NCBI GenBank assembly: GCA_950295325.1
Contig: OX485808.1
Location: 250,501-314,500 of the forward strand
Length of the DNA stretch: 64,000 nt
Direction of reading: 5' to 3'
Source of the DNA: Polytrichum commune
Lineage: Eukaryota > Streptophyta > Polytrichopsida > Polytrichales > Polytrichaceae
In this document: one piece after another, positions 9,150 through 20,650 of the stretch
How the letters are laid out: each line of letters starts with the position of its first letter
How positions within the stretch are numbered: position 1 is the stretch's first letter
Translations under genes and position numbers: made by a program
The notes under the pieces: model-generated
What the model saw: only the letters and a program-made list of their open reading frames with translations
The model's database searches: none
What the model was told of the DNA's origin: nothing

Positions 9150-11988
9150 ATGCCCGGACCAGCCTTTCCCAAAGATTTTTTATTTAAAGGTAAAGAGTGT
9201 GGGGTTGATGGAGTCATGGAGATTATTAGAATGGACAAGCGGCTGAAATCTGCATTGCGTAGCAGTGATGCAAACCCTAATGATGGAGAGACTGCCGACA
9301 GTGCTCAGATGTCGATGAAAGAGAAAAAGAAAAAGCGGAAGAAGAGAAGTAAGACGAGTTTGTCACGTAATGACGAAGCACAGGAACATAATAAGGTGCG
9401 TTGATGTGAATTGACCCTCTACTTAGATGCAGATTGTGGTGCTGATTACTTTATTATGAACCAAAACCAGCTCACTGGAATTTTGAGTGGAAGAAGCACC
9501 TAGTTGCTTCCAAGTTTTCATTGGCACAAGAAAATGTTGAAAAAAATGAATAAACTCGAGGAATGCAGTCATTGAATATTTGAATTGAACATGATACATA
9601 ATAGTTTTGAGGAGCATATGTAGTGTCTTGGTGCTAATAGAATAACTTTTAGGTAATCCTGATATCTTAGGAATTAGTCCAATTGGGGTGCACATTGTCA
9701 AATATCAATTGAGTCTTGGTAGATGGGAGAAGGCTTCATGTTCGAAGGTAGGCAACAATGAGGTGTTGATTAATGAGACCCTGCCCATTAATTATGCCCG
9801 GCATTTATGCATGTAATCAAGACCTTGAAAATTTATGTCTGAAGTTAGAAAAGAAAGGGAGTGTCCTTGCTTTGTTACAAGGCTTAAGAATGCTATGTAC
9901 TGGCTTGCTCAATGTCTTTTCAATTTTTTGTTTGCCTTCAAAGATGCAACTGGCTATCAACCTTTTTTATCTCCCGAGGCAGCTAGTTTTTAAAGTCACT
10001 GAACAAATTGCTTGGTATTAGTGTTAATTGTAAAGTCACAAAAAAGTGGGGAGTCTATCTCCACTTGTGAAGGAATCTCCTATATTTGCCACTTCCCACA
10101 CCTGTGTAAGTGACCTAAAAATAAACTAGGAATTGAAGGCTACAAAACTTTGAGAACTTTTGAGTTCATTTCTTAAGTTTGCTTCTATTTGGGGAGTACG
10201 TGAGAGGTGAGAGGAGTAAAGAGTGCATAGACAAGACATGTGCAGACAAGCGGCAAAGAAAATGAGAAGATTCTCAGACTGTTAGTAATATAAAGATGAA
10301 ACATGTCAGCGTCTAGAAGTCAAAGAGGCCCTCTAAGACTCTGGGTACACTTAAAATGGAGAAGTCTCCCCTGAATTTCCTTAGTTTCTTTTGGTTGTTG
10401 TTAACTCTATTGCAATTGATGCTACTTGTTTGGTAATAGCAAACACTTGTTTGTAAGGTCTTATCATGTATTGTTCCAAGGCCCAGAGGAGAGGTTTGTA
10501 TAGAATTATTCTGGGAGGATGCTAATTGTTCTGGGATGATGTATTGTGGTTGCAGATATTGCAAGATGTGAGGGCTTTAACTGCTGTTATAGATGATAAC
10601 CTTAGGTCAGGGTCATGTAATGGCGAAGCGGTGGAGCTCGTCCTTCAGAAACCACCTCAGGAATGTTGGCCGCAGCAAGAAGATCTGGAAACACCAACAA
10701 TTGCAAAAGCCACGGTGAACCTTAAAATCACTGACAAGAAGCGAAAGAGAATTGAGCAAGAATTGCAAAAGGTTGTGAGTACTTCGGCAACCATAGCAGT
10801 CACTAAGGAAACTGGGAGAGAGGATGATAGGGTGTGGAAATATGTATGCAAAAGGGCGGTCCTTGTGGATCCAAAAGGGCACATAAGGACATCTTTTTCT
10901 GCACTAGAATCATCATCACTTGGTCAACCAAATGTGGGGAACAAGAAGAAGACAATCATCTCAGAAGTTTCTGTTGCTGGTAAATCAATAGTGGTGACCA
11001 TCACAAAGGAAGGTGTTGTTGCACAAGATTGGATACTGCGACAACAAGGAACAGTGTTTGGTTTGGACGCAGAATGGAGGCCTAGTTTCACCAAAGGCTC
11101 TGAGCACAAAGTTGCTCTTCTGCAGGTGTGACTTCTTGACTTCCCCTGTATACAGCAACTTTTATTGTACTGAATTTCTTACAGCTCTACGTCTGTGATA
11201 CCAGTTGCTGGTTAGATCTGGAAGGTTCCAGTCACAGTTCTTGCAATTGCAATACTGCTTGGCGAAATCAAGTTTGGCGCCCCAACTTGACTTCCACTGG
11301 ATACATTGGGTCCTTAGTTATGAACACCCAACTGTCTAAATTCTAGCATCTTCGTAGTATGGAGTCTTCAGCAATGGGATTCACCGTTTCTTTTCGAAGG
11401 TTTGGTGTTGTCACTCCTTTGTTTTTAAGTCTAACCAACTGTCTTTCCATATATGGGTATCAATCACTTGGCTTATGTGCAAATTTTCACTACGAGTCTC
11501 CAACTTTATGGCTTGGTAGTTGGTATATCTTTATGCAGGCCAATATTCATATGGGGAGTCGGTGTTTGGTGCAGATATGTGGGGAGAGTGAGTGTCTAAT
11601 CATCCAGATGCTATTTCTGGATGTAATTCCATGGGCATTAGTGGATTTTCTCAAGGACCGTAACATTCTATTTCCTGGGGTGGGAGTAAAAGGAGATGCC
11701 AAGAAGCTCCAGAAAGACTGGGGTCTTGAATGTAATGGTGCAGTGGATCTCAACTCTTTGGCTGTTGAAACTTTGAGTCAACCAGAGTTGAAACATGTGG
11801 GGTTGAAGGCACTTGCCAATATTGTGATTGGGTATGAGATGGCCAAGTTGAAGAGAGTCACAATGAGCAACTGGGCTAAACCTGTCTTGGACAATATGCA
11901 AGTTGAGTATGCAACCCTCGATGCATGGGTTTCATATGCGATACATCAAAGACTAGTCAATCCACCTCTTGAAACTGGAGATTCTTAA
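9150..11988 (+). CDS. 3'-5' exonuclease domain protein (WRN-exo-like, DEDDy), three coding exons
   Basis: Coding exons are 9150-9395, 10556-11125 and 11575-11988, all phase-0 junctions with AG acceptors and GT donors, giving 409 residues ending in TAA. The exonuclease fold is in the C-terminal half. Exo I is FGLDAEW (D253, E255), exo II is GVGVKGDAKKL (D313), and exo III is YATLD (Y384, D388), so all five DEDDy residues are present. The junction of exons 2 and 3 restores VALLQ-ICGESECLIIQ, typical of the family. A lysine/arginine-rich block at residues 57-68 looks like a nuclear localisation signal. The family degrades DNA or RNA 3' to 5' using two metal ions; there is no helicase domain, as in plant WRN-exo proteins. 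The start is the first ATG after the acceptor at 9139. Earlier coding exons cannot be ruled out. Confidence 0.85.
9640..9910 (+). repeat. Dispersed repeat R5, copy in exonuclease intron 1
   Basis: This part of the first coding intron shares ordered phrases with 29840-30115 and 30640-30740: CCAATTGGGGTGCACATTGT, then TCTTGGTAGATGGGAGAAGG, then TTCGAAGGTA, then GGCATTTATGCATGTAATCA, and GGCTTAAGAATGCTATG. In the second copy a 504-bp element is inserted after GAAGGTACCA; this copy is the empty site. Confidence 0.6.
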
Positions 11989-12187
11989 TCCCTAAACCCT
12001 AAATCTTCCTGACCTAAATTTCAAGCTTTGTGGCTAAGCCTCACTTGAAGTTTTATCCACTTTGCGATCTCACTCGTTGGATCATCGTATCAGACCTCAT
12101 CTGCATGTGGGTCAGAATGTCTCACTGCTGATGCAGTTTCTCAGTGCAGGAATACTAGAAGTGTGTACTGAAATTTTTCATTTGTAG

Positions 12188-12469
12188 TTGAGCTTTATAG
12201 ATCATTCTATGTGGTGGGCCTCTACAATACCATGTGAAGTATGTATGCACCGCTACCAAAAACGTAAATTATTGATTTATATGAAGGTTCTATCCGCATT
12301 GGGTAGAAATGATGAATATAACATGAGTCCCTTGGAGCGTTTGTGGGCTTTGTGTGAGGATGTATTCCTCAGTGATGTAGAAGCTGCTACAAATGTGTTT
12401 TGGGGGGTGGCAAATAAGATAGATGTGCCTTATTTGGTTGCATTTTGCTGTTTTGCTATTGTATACTAG
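12188..12469 (+). other. 93-codon open frame downstream of the exonuclease, doubtful
   Basis: An open frame of 93 residues lies 200 bases after the exonuclease stop. It contains a plausible-looking segment (SPLERLWALCEDVFLSDVEA) but no motif I recognise, and there is no clear promoter. It may be 3'-UTR, a last exon of an alternative transcript, or a transposon remnant. Confidence 0.15.
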
Positions 12470-12589
12470 GATTTGCGAGGTTGAAATTTGTGCGCGTCCA
12501 CAAATTTATCTGAAGGAGCCATGATCAATACAGAGAGTTTTGGATATTTACTTCAATTGTTATGAATTCTCAAAGTCCACTGACATTGA

Positions 12590-12765
12590 GCCATGAGAAG
12601 GCCACGGCCCCCCCAATTATATTGGCTGTTGAGCCTAGAATGGTTAACTAATTATGACCATGCAGTCCAATTGCTTTTACACATGTGTCTTTTTGGGTGT
12701 TGTCAGATGTGCACCTCACCACTCACCACTCCAATATAGGTGTTTGACTAAAATAAGAACACAAA
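12590..12765 (-). repeat. Dispersed repeat R1, copy 2
   Basis: In reverse complement it has the R1 phrases (GCCTAGAATGGTTAACTAATT, GTCCAATTGCTTTT, ACTCCAATATAGGTGT). It abuts the inverted-repeat element that starts at 12766. Confidence 0.5.
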
Positions 12766-14141
12766 CTAAAGCCCCCTCCCCACCTGACTTTAGGGCCTTC
12801 CACACCTGAGCTGGTATTAAGTCCCGAGCCAAGTTGGTGAGCTTCGTCAATGATCTTAATACTCCCGACCCTGCACTCACAGTGCCAAGGCTTGCTGCCT
12901 CCGCTATGAATGCGAAAGGATTTTAGCATCTCTAAAACGCAGAGACGTCGTCATGGGATTGGACACAATGTAGGGTGTCCTAACTTTACAGGTAAAACTA
13001 GGTGAGTAACGGTCTCTGGTACCAACGGTCTCTTGAAATTTAGATGCGACAATCCTTCTTAAGGGATTTCGGAGCGGTGCAGGTAGTGGTGAGTTCGGAG
13101 TTCGGAGTGCTGAGCTTTCGGAGTTCGAGCCTGCAATTTCACCAAAGTTCCAGCTGCTTGCAACACCGCATGGTAGCTCCCGTTTCTGGTTGGGGTTTTG
13201 GCGGAGTCCCCTCCAGCCCCAATGCTCCCTTTGGCGGCTACCCTAGTGAGTTGATCTTTTCTGAGTTTCTGCTTGAGTCGTTCGAACTGTCTGCAAAGCA
13301 CTGCGAACAGATGCATCTCCTTAATTCCTCAAACAACTACTAGTAGTGGCTCTTCTTGCACTAGAGACGGCTGCCAGTAATTTCTTAAACAATTTCTTCA
13401 ACGACTACCTACCTCTGCGTCCGGTTTCCAAGTTCTTGCGAAGCCTTTGGAGCGCTTTCTTGAAGCTTTCTTGCTCAAATCTCTTGGAGCTGTAGTGTCG
13501 TCCCACACCTGTACTTTAAGCACTGCAGAACCCTTTGTCGATGTGGTTGCAATTTTTAGAGCATGCAATGTTATTCCGATGCACAACAGAATCATCTAAA
13601 TGCTCCGTCAAGGACAATACCACTAGGATTTGATGCATGCCACAAAATTAACTTGTAGCTCTGCATACTTACTGTGCAGCAATTAGTTCGGTACAACTTT
13701 GAATCTCAAGCTCTCAAGACCCGACTTGCACTCTGAAATGCAGAGCTTACTCTGAGCAGGAACAACGCTTCGAGTTGAAATTTCACAGCTAACTCACAAA
13801 ACTCAACACCCAAAGAGGCTCAAAATCGATGATTTTGTGTTGCCGAAATGGGTTCAGAGTTCTGTTGGCCTCTCAAGAAACTTGCACACCTGAATGGCAG
13901 TTCACATACCGTTATAGGTTGCTTCCAGAAGCACAAAGGCCGTGACCCTCCCCTAAAACTAGCAACAAAGTGAAGAAGGTTGATAAAAAAAAGTGTTAAG
14001 ACCGGCCCGGATATTACGCCCGAGGCTACCATCCACCCCAAACCCAGTGGTGGACCCTAATACCCTACCACCGGATATAACGGTGGGTTTTAGCTTTAAG
14101 ACTCAGTCTTAGCTAAAGTCAGGTGGGGAGGGGGCATAAGT
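12766..14141. mobile_element. 1.4-kb inverted-repeat element, non-coding
   Basis: The left arm at 12766-12793 (CTAAAGCCCCCTCCCCACC, ending TGACTTTAG) is the inverted copy of 14113-14141 (CTAAAGTCAGG...GAGGGGGC). The interior is moderately GC-rich, with chance open frames on both strands and no transposase. Target duplications are not clear, so the boundaries are approximate and another origin is possible. Confidence 0.4.
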
Positions 14142-14620
14142 CATCTTACCTTAGAGAAGGTGGCATAGGACACTTGGTGCTACATAATTGAGGGAGTTAT
14201 GAAGACCACTCTAACTAACATAACATGCAATTATTAATGCAATACGTGGTTAGATGTATAGTGTAGAGTCGAACCACCTATTCCCAATCAAGACCCCATC
14301 AGGAATTTGTAAAGTATCATAATTTTGATTAGGTTAGGTTTGAATTTTGATTGGGTTGGATTTGGGAATGCCATGACACATGTCCTTGGTTTTGAGTGCT
14401 AAGATGGGGAGGAATTTGTCTCACAATGAGTGGTTATACTAGACTCTAGATATTGGCTTCAAAAATTGACAGCAATTTCAAATTAAGGAATAAAGTACTA
14501 AATTTATTGTAATCCTTTTGATTCCTATCTGCCTACATGGGAACAAATTTACACTACCTTATGTTTCACCAGTTCTTGGTTATGGGCGCCTCTACTAAAG
14601 TCGTTGAAATCATGTGAATG

Positions 14621-15562
14621 CAAATTCCTACCTCTTTAATATGATACTTGATATTACATCAACCTTGATACAATGACACAAATTTTGTTAACCAAACTTT
14701 GTAGTTGAAATCTACCTCTATAATATGACTGTGACATTATTAATACGGCTCCCAAAATGTCATATTATAGAGGTAATAAATGCATACATGATGGGTGCCA
14801 CACATGTATGAGTACATGGTTAGTATTGAAATTATGTGACTTTCACACATGAAATGTGGATAGAAGAAATTTCAATGCAAAATTATGTTAAAATATGGGA
14901 ACTAAGGGAACTAAGTTCTCTATCTTAAAACCTAATTAAGAGACTCATTAGCTTTTGCCTCATTCACAATAGTTTTTCACTTATACCATGCACTAAGGTG
15001 CAGGGTTTGTTTTTGAGCAATTTGAACTCAATATTATCAGGTTGCTTTGATATGCAACATATTGTTGGGAAGCTCTTGGAATTTCACTTCTTTTGGTGTC
15101 AATTTTGTCCAATTCCGAGTTGTTATGTTGATGAGAGATCTCCACATCATGTTCAATTGTCAGCCACATGTTTTAGGGACAACCCAGTAGAGTTTACTCA
15201 TCCAAACGTAATGAAAATACAGGCCATATCGGAGAAGCTCAATACAATACATGTTGCTAGTTTGAAGTGGCAACATCAGCAGACTATTGATTCCTTCTTC
15301 AAGTCCACCCAATTCCACCAAGTTTTTTCTTCGTGCCTTGCCTGGTCGAATTCGCAAAATGTCATGAGAAAAACTTGCATATTTGTGAAGACATGAAAAA
15401 ATATTTATTTTGTATATGTGGCAAACTATCTAATTTGTGTTTTCATGAAGTACCTTGTTATGACAAAGAGAACCAACTTGTCATATTATTGAATATGTGA
15501 CACCACGATAATATGACGACTTCCTTGTTTCCGAAACGTGTCATATTAAAGAGGTAGGATTG
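14621..15562 (+). mobile_element. Pogo/Emigrant-like element with transposase tail
   Basis: The left end has CCTACCTCTTTAATATGA near 14628 and the right end its inverse, TCATATTAAAGAGGTAGG, at 15541-15558, followed by ATTG then TA. More copies of the CCTCTATAATATGAC motif lie inside at 14713 and 14760. At 15210-15312 a frame encodes MKIQAISEKL..., then LKWQHQQTIDSFFKST, like LGRQHQRSLDSYFKSS in the copy at 42283. This resembles the extreme C-terminus of pogo/jerky transposases. The rest of the transposase is missing or unreadable, so the element is dead. Confidence 0.6.
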
Positions 15563-15937
15563 TAGTGTAGATGTAATATCAGAATATCACTGGTTGAGAG
15601 CATTGGGTGCTCAATTTCAATTTTATAAGCCTATTTCATCTACGATAGTCTACATTTTTGTCTTCAATAGCCTACACTAAGTTAGTCTACAGGAATTTTG
15701 GGCATGTCAAGATAATAATTATAACACAAAGAACTCAAACAAAACCAAAACAACATAAAAAGAAACTCTTTGGATTTGGAGTGATTTTTCTACACATCAT
15801 TTGCTCATGTTTTTTGCCCAAGTTCTAGCATGTCCCTCAAAGAACATAATTCACTTGCTAGCCTGACATGTGTATTTTACAAGAGCATAATCTACTCTCT
15901 TTTGCGCTCTTCATGTCGGGTGAACCTCTGCAATGCT

Positions 15938-16434
15938 CACGGGTAGATCACTCTAAGGCATTTTTGTGCACCACGTGCGACTGGGGGTTTTTTGTTTTGG
16001 GGCTATTTACCTTCAAGGGTTGAATTAAAGCCTCCCTATAATTACTTAAATTTCAAAAGTGGCCCATTTGTTTGCACCCTTTCATTACTTATATTGTCCA
16101 AGTCACTGTAATTTTTTACACTCTATATTCCTTTTAAGTAATTTTGGACAGATGGAAATCCCAACTATCATCCATCCCCGTGAGTCCTAAACCCATTTAC
16201 ATACCATACTAAACATACCTTCTAGGATCCTTATCTTCAGCTCCTATATTAATTTTACAAAAAAATAATGGCCCACGTTTTATGTCCATCTAACTTACTT
16301 ATAATGGGATTGTCTACATTTAATGGCCCCTTCATTACTTGGAATTCCTTTATAATTTTTATTTCAAATGATTTTAATCCTCTCTATATTATGCCGCACG
16401 TCGTTTTTAAAATGCACTAAGTGATCTACCCATG
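15938..16434. mobile_element. hAT-type MITE, 497 bp, with 8-bp target duplication
   Basis: The ends are CACGGGTAGATCACT (left) and the inverse of CATGGGTAGATCACT (right), with further inverted similarity (TAAG-GCATTTT and TTAGTGCATTTT). The element is flanked by a perfect 8-bp direct repeat, GCAATGCT, at 15930-15937 and 16435-16442. An 8-bp duplication and CA-G-type ends fit the hAT superfamily. There is no coding capacity. Confidence 0.65.
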
Positions 16435-16816
16435 GCAATGCTGGGATTCCAAGTCTAAAACCCCACAACACTCGGGCTACTACCCTCATGGTTTGTGGCT
16501 TGAGCCTAGAAGCAACACTTTAGGGAACTTTTGCTACTTCAGGTACGTTTAATAGTTTGGAAAAAATTCAAAATTTTTCGTAGATTACCAAATCTATATA
16601 TATATTTTTCTTTTTTCTTTTTTCTTTTAGAAAATAAGAAATTCATATGCAAGCTACAAAAATTTGCAAAGTCATTTCAAGAAATGAGCTTTTTACTCTC
16701 CATTACTGGGTCCCTAAATGTTGGACTGTTAGGTGAGAATCACCACAAAATTTGTCTTAGTGCGAGTGAGAGTCTTCCATAATATAAAGTAACAAGCCCA
16801 AAAATGACCTCGTCAG

Positions 16817-16854
16817 AAGAGCATCAAACTAGCGCGCGCTAGTTTGATGCTCTT
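16817..16854. repeat. Perfect 38-bp palindrome
   Basis: AAGAGCATCAAACTAGCGC is followed immediately by its exact reverse complement, with no spacer. It lies outside any gene. It could be the fused ends of an inverted-repeat element or a cruciform-forming site. Confidence 0.9.
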
Positions 16855-16861
16855 TTGTGAG

Positions 16862-16881
16862 CAAAGGTAGCGCTACCTTTG
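16862..16881. repeat. Perfect 20-bp palindrome next to the 38-bp one
   Basis: CAAAGGTAGCGCTACCTTTG is an exact palindrome starting 7 bases after the 38-bp palindrome. Both have AGCGC at their centre. Confidence 0.9.
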
Positions 16882-16899
16882 AGTTTTCTTTGGTTATTT

Positions 16900-18600
16900 T
16901 ATATCTAATTGGGAAGTTACTTTCACTGCTAAGAATTAATTATGTCATATTCTAGGACAAAACTAATGCCAAGTGGCGGTGAAGGTTCTATTATAGGCTA
17001 AACTGAAATCTAAACACATTTAAATAGTTGTTTAGCAATGGGAAAAGTTGGTGGGGTCAAAGAGGTAGTCATACTTTCCAAAAAAGTCTTCCAAAACTTT
17101 GCATTGGAAACCTTTTTGACACCTTTTTGATGGTATATATATATTTTAATTAATTTGCCATTCATTCACCTTTGTTTTGCAAGCTTTTCTCTTCTTGTTG
17201 AGGTAGTATTGTGGATATTGAAAGGGTGCCTTGCTAGCATTGGCACTTAATGTTATGTCTATTAAATGAAGGTGTTGTCCCCCTTTTGTAGATCACTGCC
17301 TCGTCAAGTTGGTAGATCCTTGATTAGCCATTGTGATTGGCCAAAAGTTGGTGCTCTACTTAAAGCGTCCTTGCATGCTCCTTGCACCGCTACTATGAAT
17401 GGCCAAAGTGGTGTAGTTTGTACTTGATTCTGCACATGATTAATTTCTTTTAATGATGGCATTGTTGTAGTCACTCGTTTACAACTTACGGATGCAAAAT
17501 AGGTGTTGCCAAAAGAAGGTGTTACTTTACATGACCGCTATGGCCTTATAATATTAAGCACATTAATACATTGCAAGTCATTCATTTAAACCCCCTAACT
17601 TCCCAAGCCTATAAAAGGGTTGCATGGAATGCATTTCACTTAATGTTGGTTTCCAAAATCTAATGCACGAATTTTGAGGTTAAAGTGGGATATATCTGTA
17701 CGATCTTGAAGCATGGAAGATGACCTATTTTCAAGGAAAATTGATGGGAATAACTTAAGAGTTGAGTACCTCCATAATTGCTCAAGCCAAAATGTGCCAA
17801 CCACAATCGGCTAGCCCCCTTGCAATTGGAGTATGTAAATTACTCCATGTTTTTAACTACATATTTGCAAAGAATATCTTGAGATTTGCGAGTGTCCAAA
17901 ACTTAAACCAAATGGTTGAGGTGAGCACAAAGGTTGTATTGACATGAACATGTAAAGAAATCCACTTTTACCAAAACAAACATCATCAATGGCCATGCAA
18001 AGTTTGCATTGAAGCAGGAAATCATCGATGTGAGTCACCACCCTCACTTGAGCTTGCAAAACAACAAGAAAACGGCCACTCTCCCATTTTAAATCATCTT
18101 CTTACATATTCTTAATCTCTACAAACTGCACATGTCAAGTGTCGATGGGTAGGTAACCATGTCGGCTTGATGTTTAAAATATTTCCAATTGTAGATTCAT
18201 GAGTTCATAACAATGTTCCGAGGGACCCATAACATCCCACAAAATGATTCCCATAGTCAGTTTGAATGTGGGAAATATTCTGTGGAATACTGTCAGTCCC
18301 ACGGAACACTGTTATGGATCTGAATAATGTTATGTTAGATGGGGTTAATGTAGGGTAGAAATCATCCATCAACCAAATAGTGGTTGCTTGGGAAGTTAGG
18401 GTTAAAGGTACATCATCTCAATTTCCCCAAATGTCCTTTGACCTTTAAAGGTGAATAAAACACGGTAATAGGAATCCAAGCCCCTGCCAACAACCAACGT
18501 CGATAGATGTGCAGGCTGGTACTCGTGAGTCACCACTGATCGTCCACGCGGCAGTTCCACAGAAACTTCGATATTGTCCAGTGAGACATCGACACGTGGC
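16900..18600. other. Intergenic, nothing recognised
   Basis: Mixed-composition DNA with only short open frames, none with a motif. The last few hundred bases are the upstream region of the 73-aa gene. Confidence 0.4.
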
Positions 18601-18639
18601 GGGTGTCTCATTTGCTCCTCCCCCTCGCTATGGTTTTCC

Positions 18640-18646
18640 TATAAAG
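18640..18646 (+). promoter_or_regulatory. TATA box of the 73-aa gene
   Basis: TATAAAG follows a pyrimidine-rich stretch 225 bases before the chosen ATG. A start of transcription about 30 bases downstream would leave a ~195-base leader rich in CT tracts, common in plant housekeeping genes. This placement argues against using the upstream in-frame ATG at 18574. Confidence 0.5.
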
Positions 18647-18864
18647 CTTCCCCGGCAACCCACCCCGGTATGTGCCATTACCAACTCCAACGATTTCGCG
18701 AACTCGTCTTCCCAAGCTTAATCTCCGCATTATCGCATTCTTCTCGGCTCCCTTCCTCCTTGATCAAGTCTGCAGGTCTTAGGATTGTCGCGCTTTCTTC
18801 TTCAGCGAGTTTGAAACCTCGACGTACGTGTGTGTGGGTGTGGGTGTGCGTTTTTTCCTCGGCG

Positions 18865-19086
18865 ATGGCGATTCCGTTGTGTGTGCAGTGCGGGACACAC
18901 CAGAACCCGTGTCGTTGCAAGGTGGTAGGACCGACGCTCGGAGTGGTAGCGTTCCTGATCACGGCTATTGTTGAGTGGCCTCTGGGCGCAGCGATCTGGT
19001 GCTTCAAGCACCAGAAGGGGCGTCGTATCATGCACCACCCCACGCGCGTCGTGTACCCTCGTGTCGCCAGTGCCATCCCCTTCTAA
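18865..19086 (+). CDS. Small plant-type CxxC membrane protein, 73 aa
   Basis: An intronless frame begins MAIPLCVQCGTHQNPCRCKV and ends AIPF. Four cysteines (6, 9, 16, 18) form a C-x2-C-x6-C-x-C cluster of the kind that could bind a metal. Residues about 21-45 form a hydrophobic, probably membrane-spanning segment (GPTLGVVAFLITAIVEWPLG), followed by a basic stretch KGRR and a conserved-looking tail HPxRVVYPRVxxAIPF. I recall a widespread plant family of uncharacterised proteins with this layout (VQCGT..NPCRCKVVGPTLG); its function is unknown to me. The frame is open further upstream, but the TATA box at 18640 and the position of conservation favour this start. Confidence 0.75.
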   Translation: MAIPLCVQCGTHQNPCRCKVVGPTLGVVAFLITAIVEWPLGAAIWCFKHQKGRRIMHHPTRVVYPRVASAIPF

Positions 19087-19703
19087 ATCGATGCGGGCAT
19101 CAGAGCGGACATGAGAGCCCACATCTTTCAGCTGCCCTTCCAATGCTGGGGGACTCGAGCATCGACACGACTGGAGAGAGAGAGAGAGACGAGCAGCTTC
19201 AGGTGCTTCAAATGTATGAGGTTCTTCAAGCACAAGAACATAACGGAGGTCGATGACTGTTCATGGAATGTAGGTTCCACGTACGATTCAAATAGTCTCA
19301 ACCAATGTAAGAACGACACGTGGTAACTGAAGGGAGCCTTCTACGGCATATTCTTTGGGTGCTGATTCAAGCGGTCGGTGGACATTATGATCAGATTCTT
19401 GTCAACATAGTATAGGAGATTGTATCGCTTAATTTCATTGGCGAGATCTGGTGACTGTCACTGGTGCGCTCAGTTGTATATACTTGATGAGTCATTTGAG
19501 GACAAGTGTAAATAAAGACTACGCTTACTGGTTTCATTTTGTTGTTGCCATACTCGTGTGTATATGTGTCAAAAGTTGTATATGTGCTTTGGAGAACTTA
19601 GAATGCTTGATTCTTGACTTAACGATTTCTGCCAATTGTCGGGGGGTTTACAGATATGGCGGTTTTTGAAGACCAACATTTGTGCATGTGCAATGTGTAG
19701 ACT

Positions 19704-20131
19704 ACTGTACTCCCTCTTTATAAAGACACGCTTGGTTGCCCAAGAAAGTGTCGCATCATACAAGTGTCGTGTCTGGGTAATATGACATTTTGCTCTCGAA
19801 TGTTGTACTATGGAGGCTTTCCGAGAAATTGGCCTATTTCGATGCAAAATGTCATTTTGTGTAGATAATGAAGATCCAGAACGATGAAAGAACATTTGTA
19901 TTGAAGAAGTATGCTCACAGCGGTCGCCAAGGTTCTCTGCATGCTCAAAGATATGAACTTCAAAATGCATGTGGATCCCACCACTTATGCACATTTATTA
20001 TCTCAATGATTCCGAAGATTGTGGTCGGAATATGGATGTAAATTAACACTAAAAAGTTTGTTCAATGGGAGATGCGTCGTTCAGTGAAGGTGTTGTATAA
20101 TCGAGGGTCGTAATATGGAGGGTAAACTGAA
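19704..20131. mobile_element. Short pogo-like element, about 430 bp
   Basis: The left end (ACTCCCTCTTTATAAAGACAC near 19709) and the right end (GTATAATCGAGGGTCGTAAT, then ATGGAGGGTAAACTG near 20130) carry the CCCTC and GTCGTA motifs of the pogo-like family. The interior has no coding content. Boundaries are approximate. Confidence 0.4.
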
Positions 20132-20494
20132 CTCGTTTCTGTGGATAACCTCAGGTGATCTCTAATATTCTATATCCGTATAGCTGTTCGTAAATAAGCG
20201 GAAACTTGGAGAATCCAAAAGTTCGATGCTGTGAAGGAAATTGGCAGGACAGTGAATATTGGGAGACGGCTGCTTACTTCGGGAAACCAAACTGGGAAGC
20301 TAAGAGTCGAGTTAGTGCGCTCTAATAGACTAGATTGCAATGTGATCAGGCTCCCAAACTGTCCATCCTGGGCAGCATGTAGACACTAATTGGGTTTAAA
20401 TCAGTGTGAGACAAATTCGTGGTCAGTTTCATGCAGGTTAAATTTTCTCAATATGCGATGCTTGCGAGCCCGAGTAGCACCCAGGAAAATATAC

Positions 20495-20650
20495 GGTATA
20501 TAGGTGTTATTCGGTTACTTTTCTTAATCAAACACCTATATTTGATTGGTGTGTGGTTAGGTGAAGATTGAAGAACAAACACCATACTGATGCAATTTTA
20601 AAAGAGATTACACTCTGTCTATAGATTATATCAATTGTTCCACACTCAAT
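20495..20650 (+). repeat. Dispersed repeat R1, copy 3 (partial)
   Basis: It starts with the R1 phrase TTCGGTTACTTTTCTTAATC, then CACCTATATTTGATTGGTGTGTGGTTAGGTG, and reaches AAAGAGATTACACT before the similarity ends. Confidence 0.5.

Noticed and set aside
13044..13343. 99-codon frame in the GC-richer block
   Set aside because: Low complexity, open in both strands, inside an inverted-repeat element, no recognisable domain.
18574..18864. N-terminal extension of the 73-aa protein to 170 aa
   Set aside because: The frame is open, but the TATA box at 18640 lies downstream of that ATG and the extension is a CT-rich leader with no motif.
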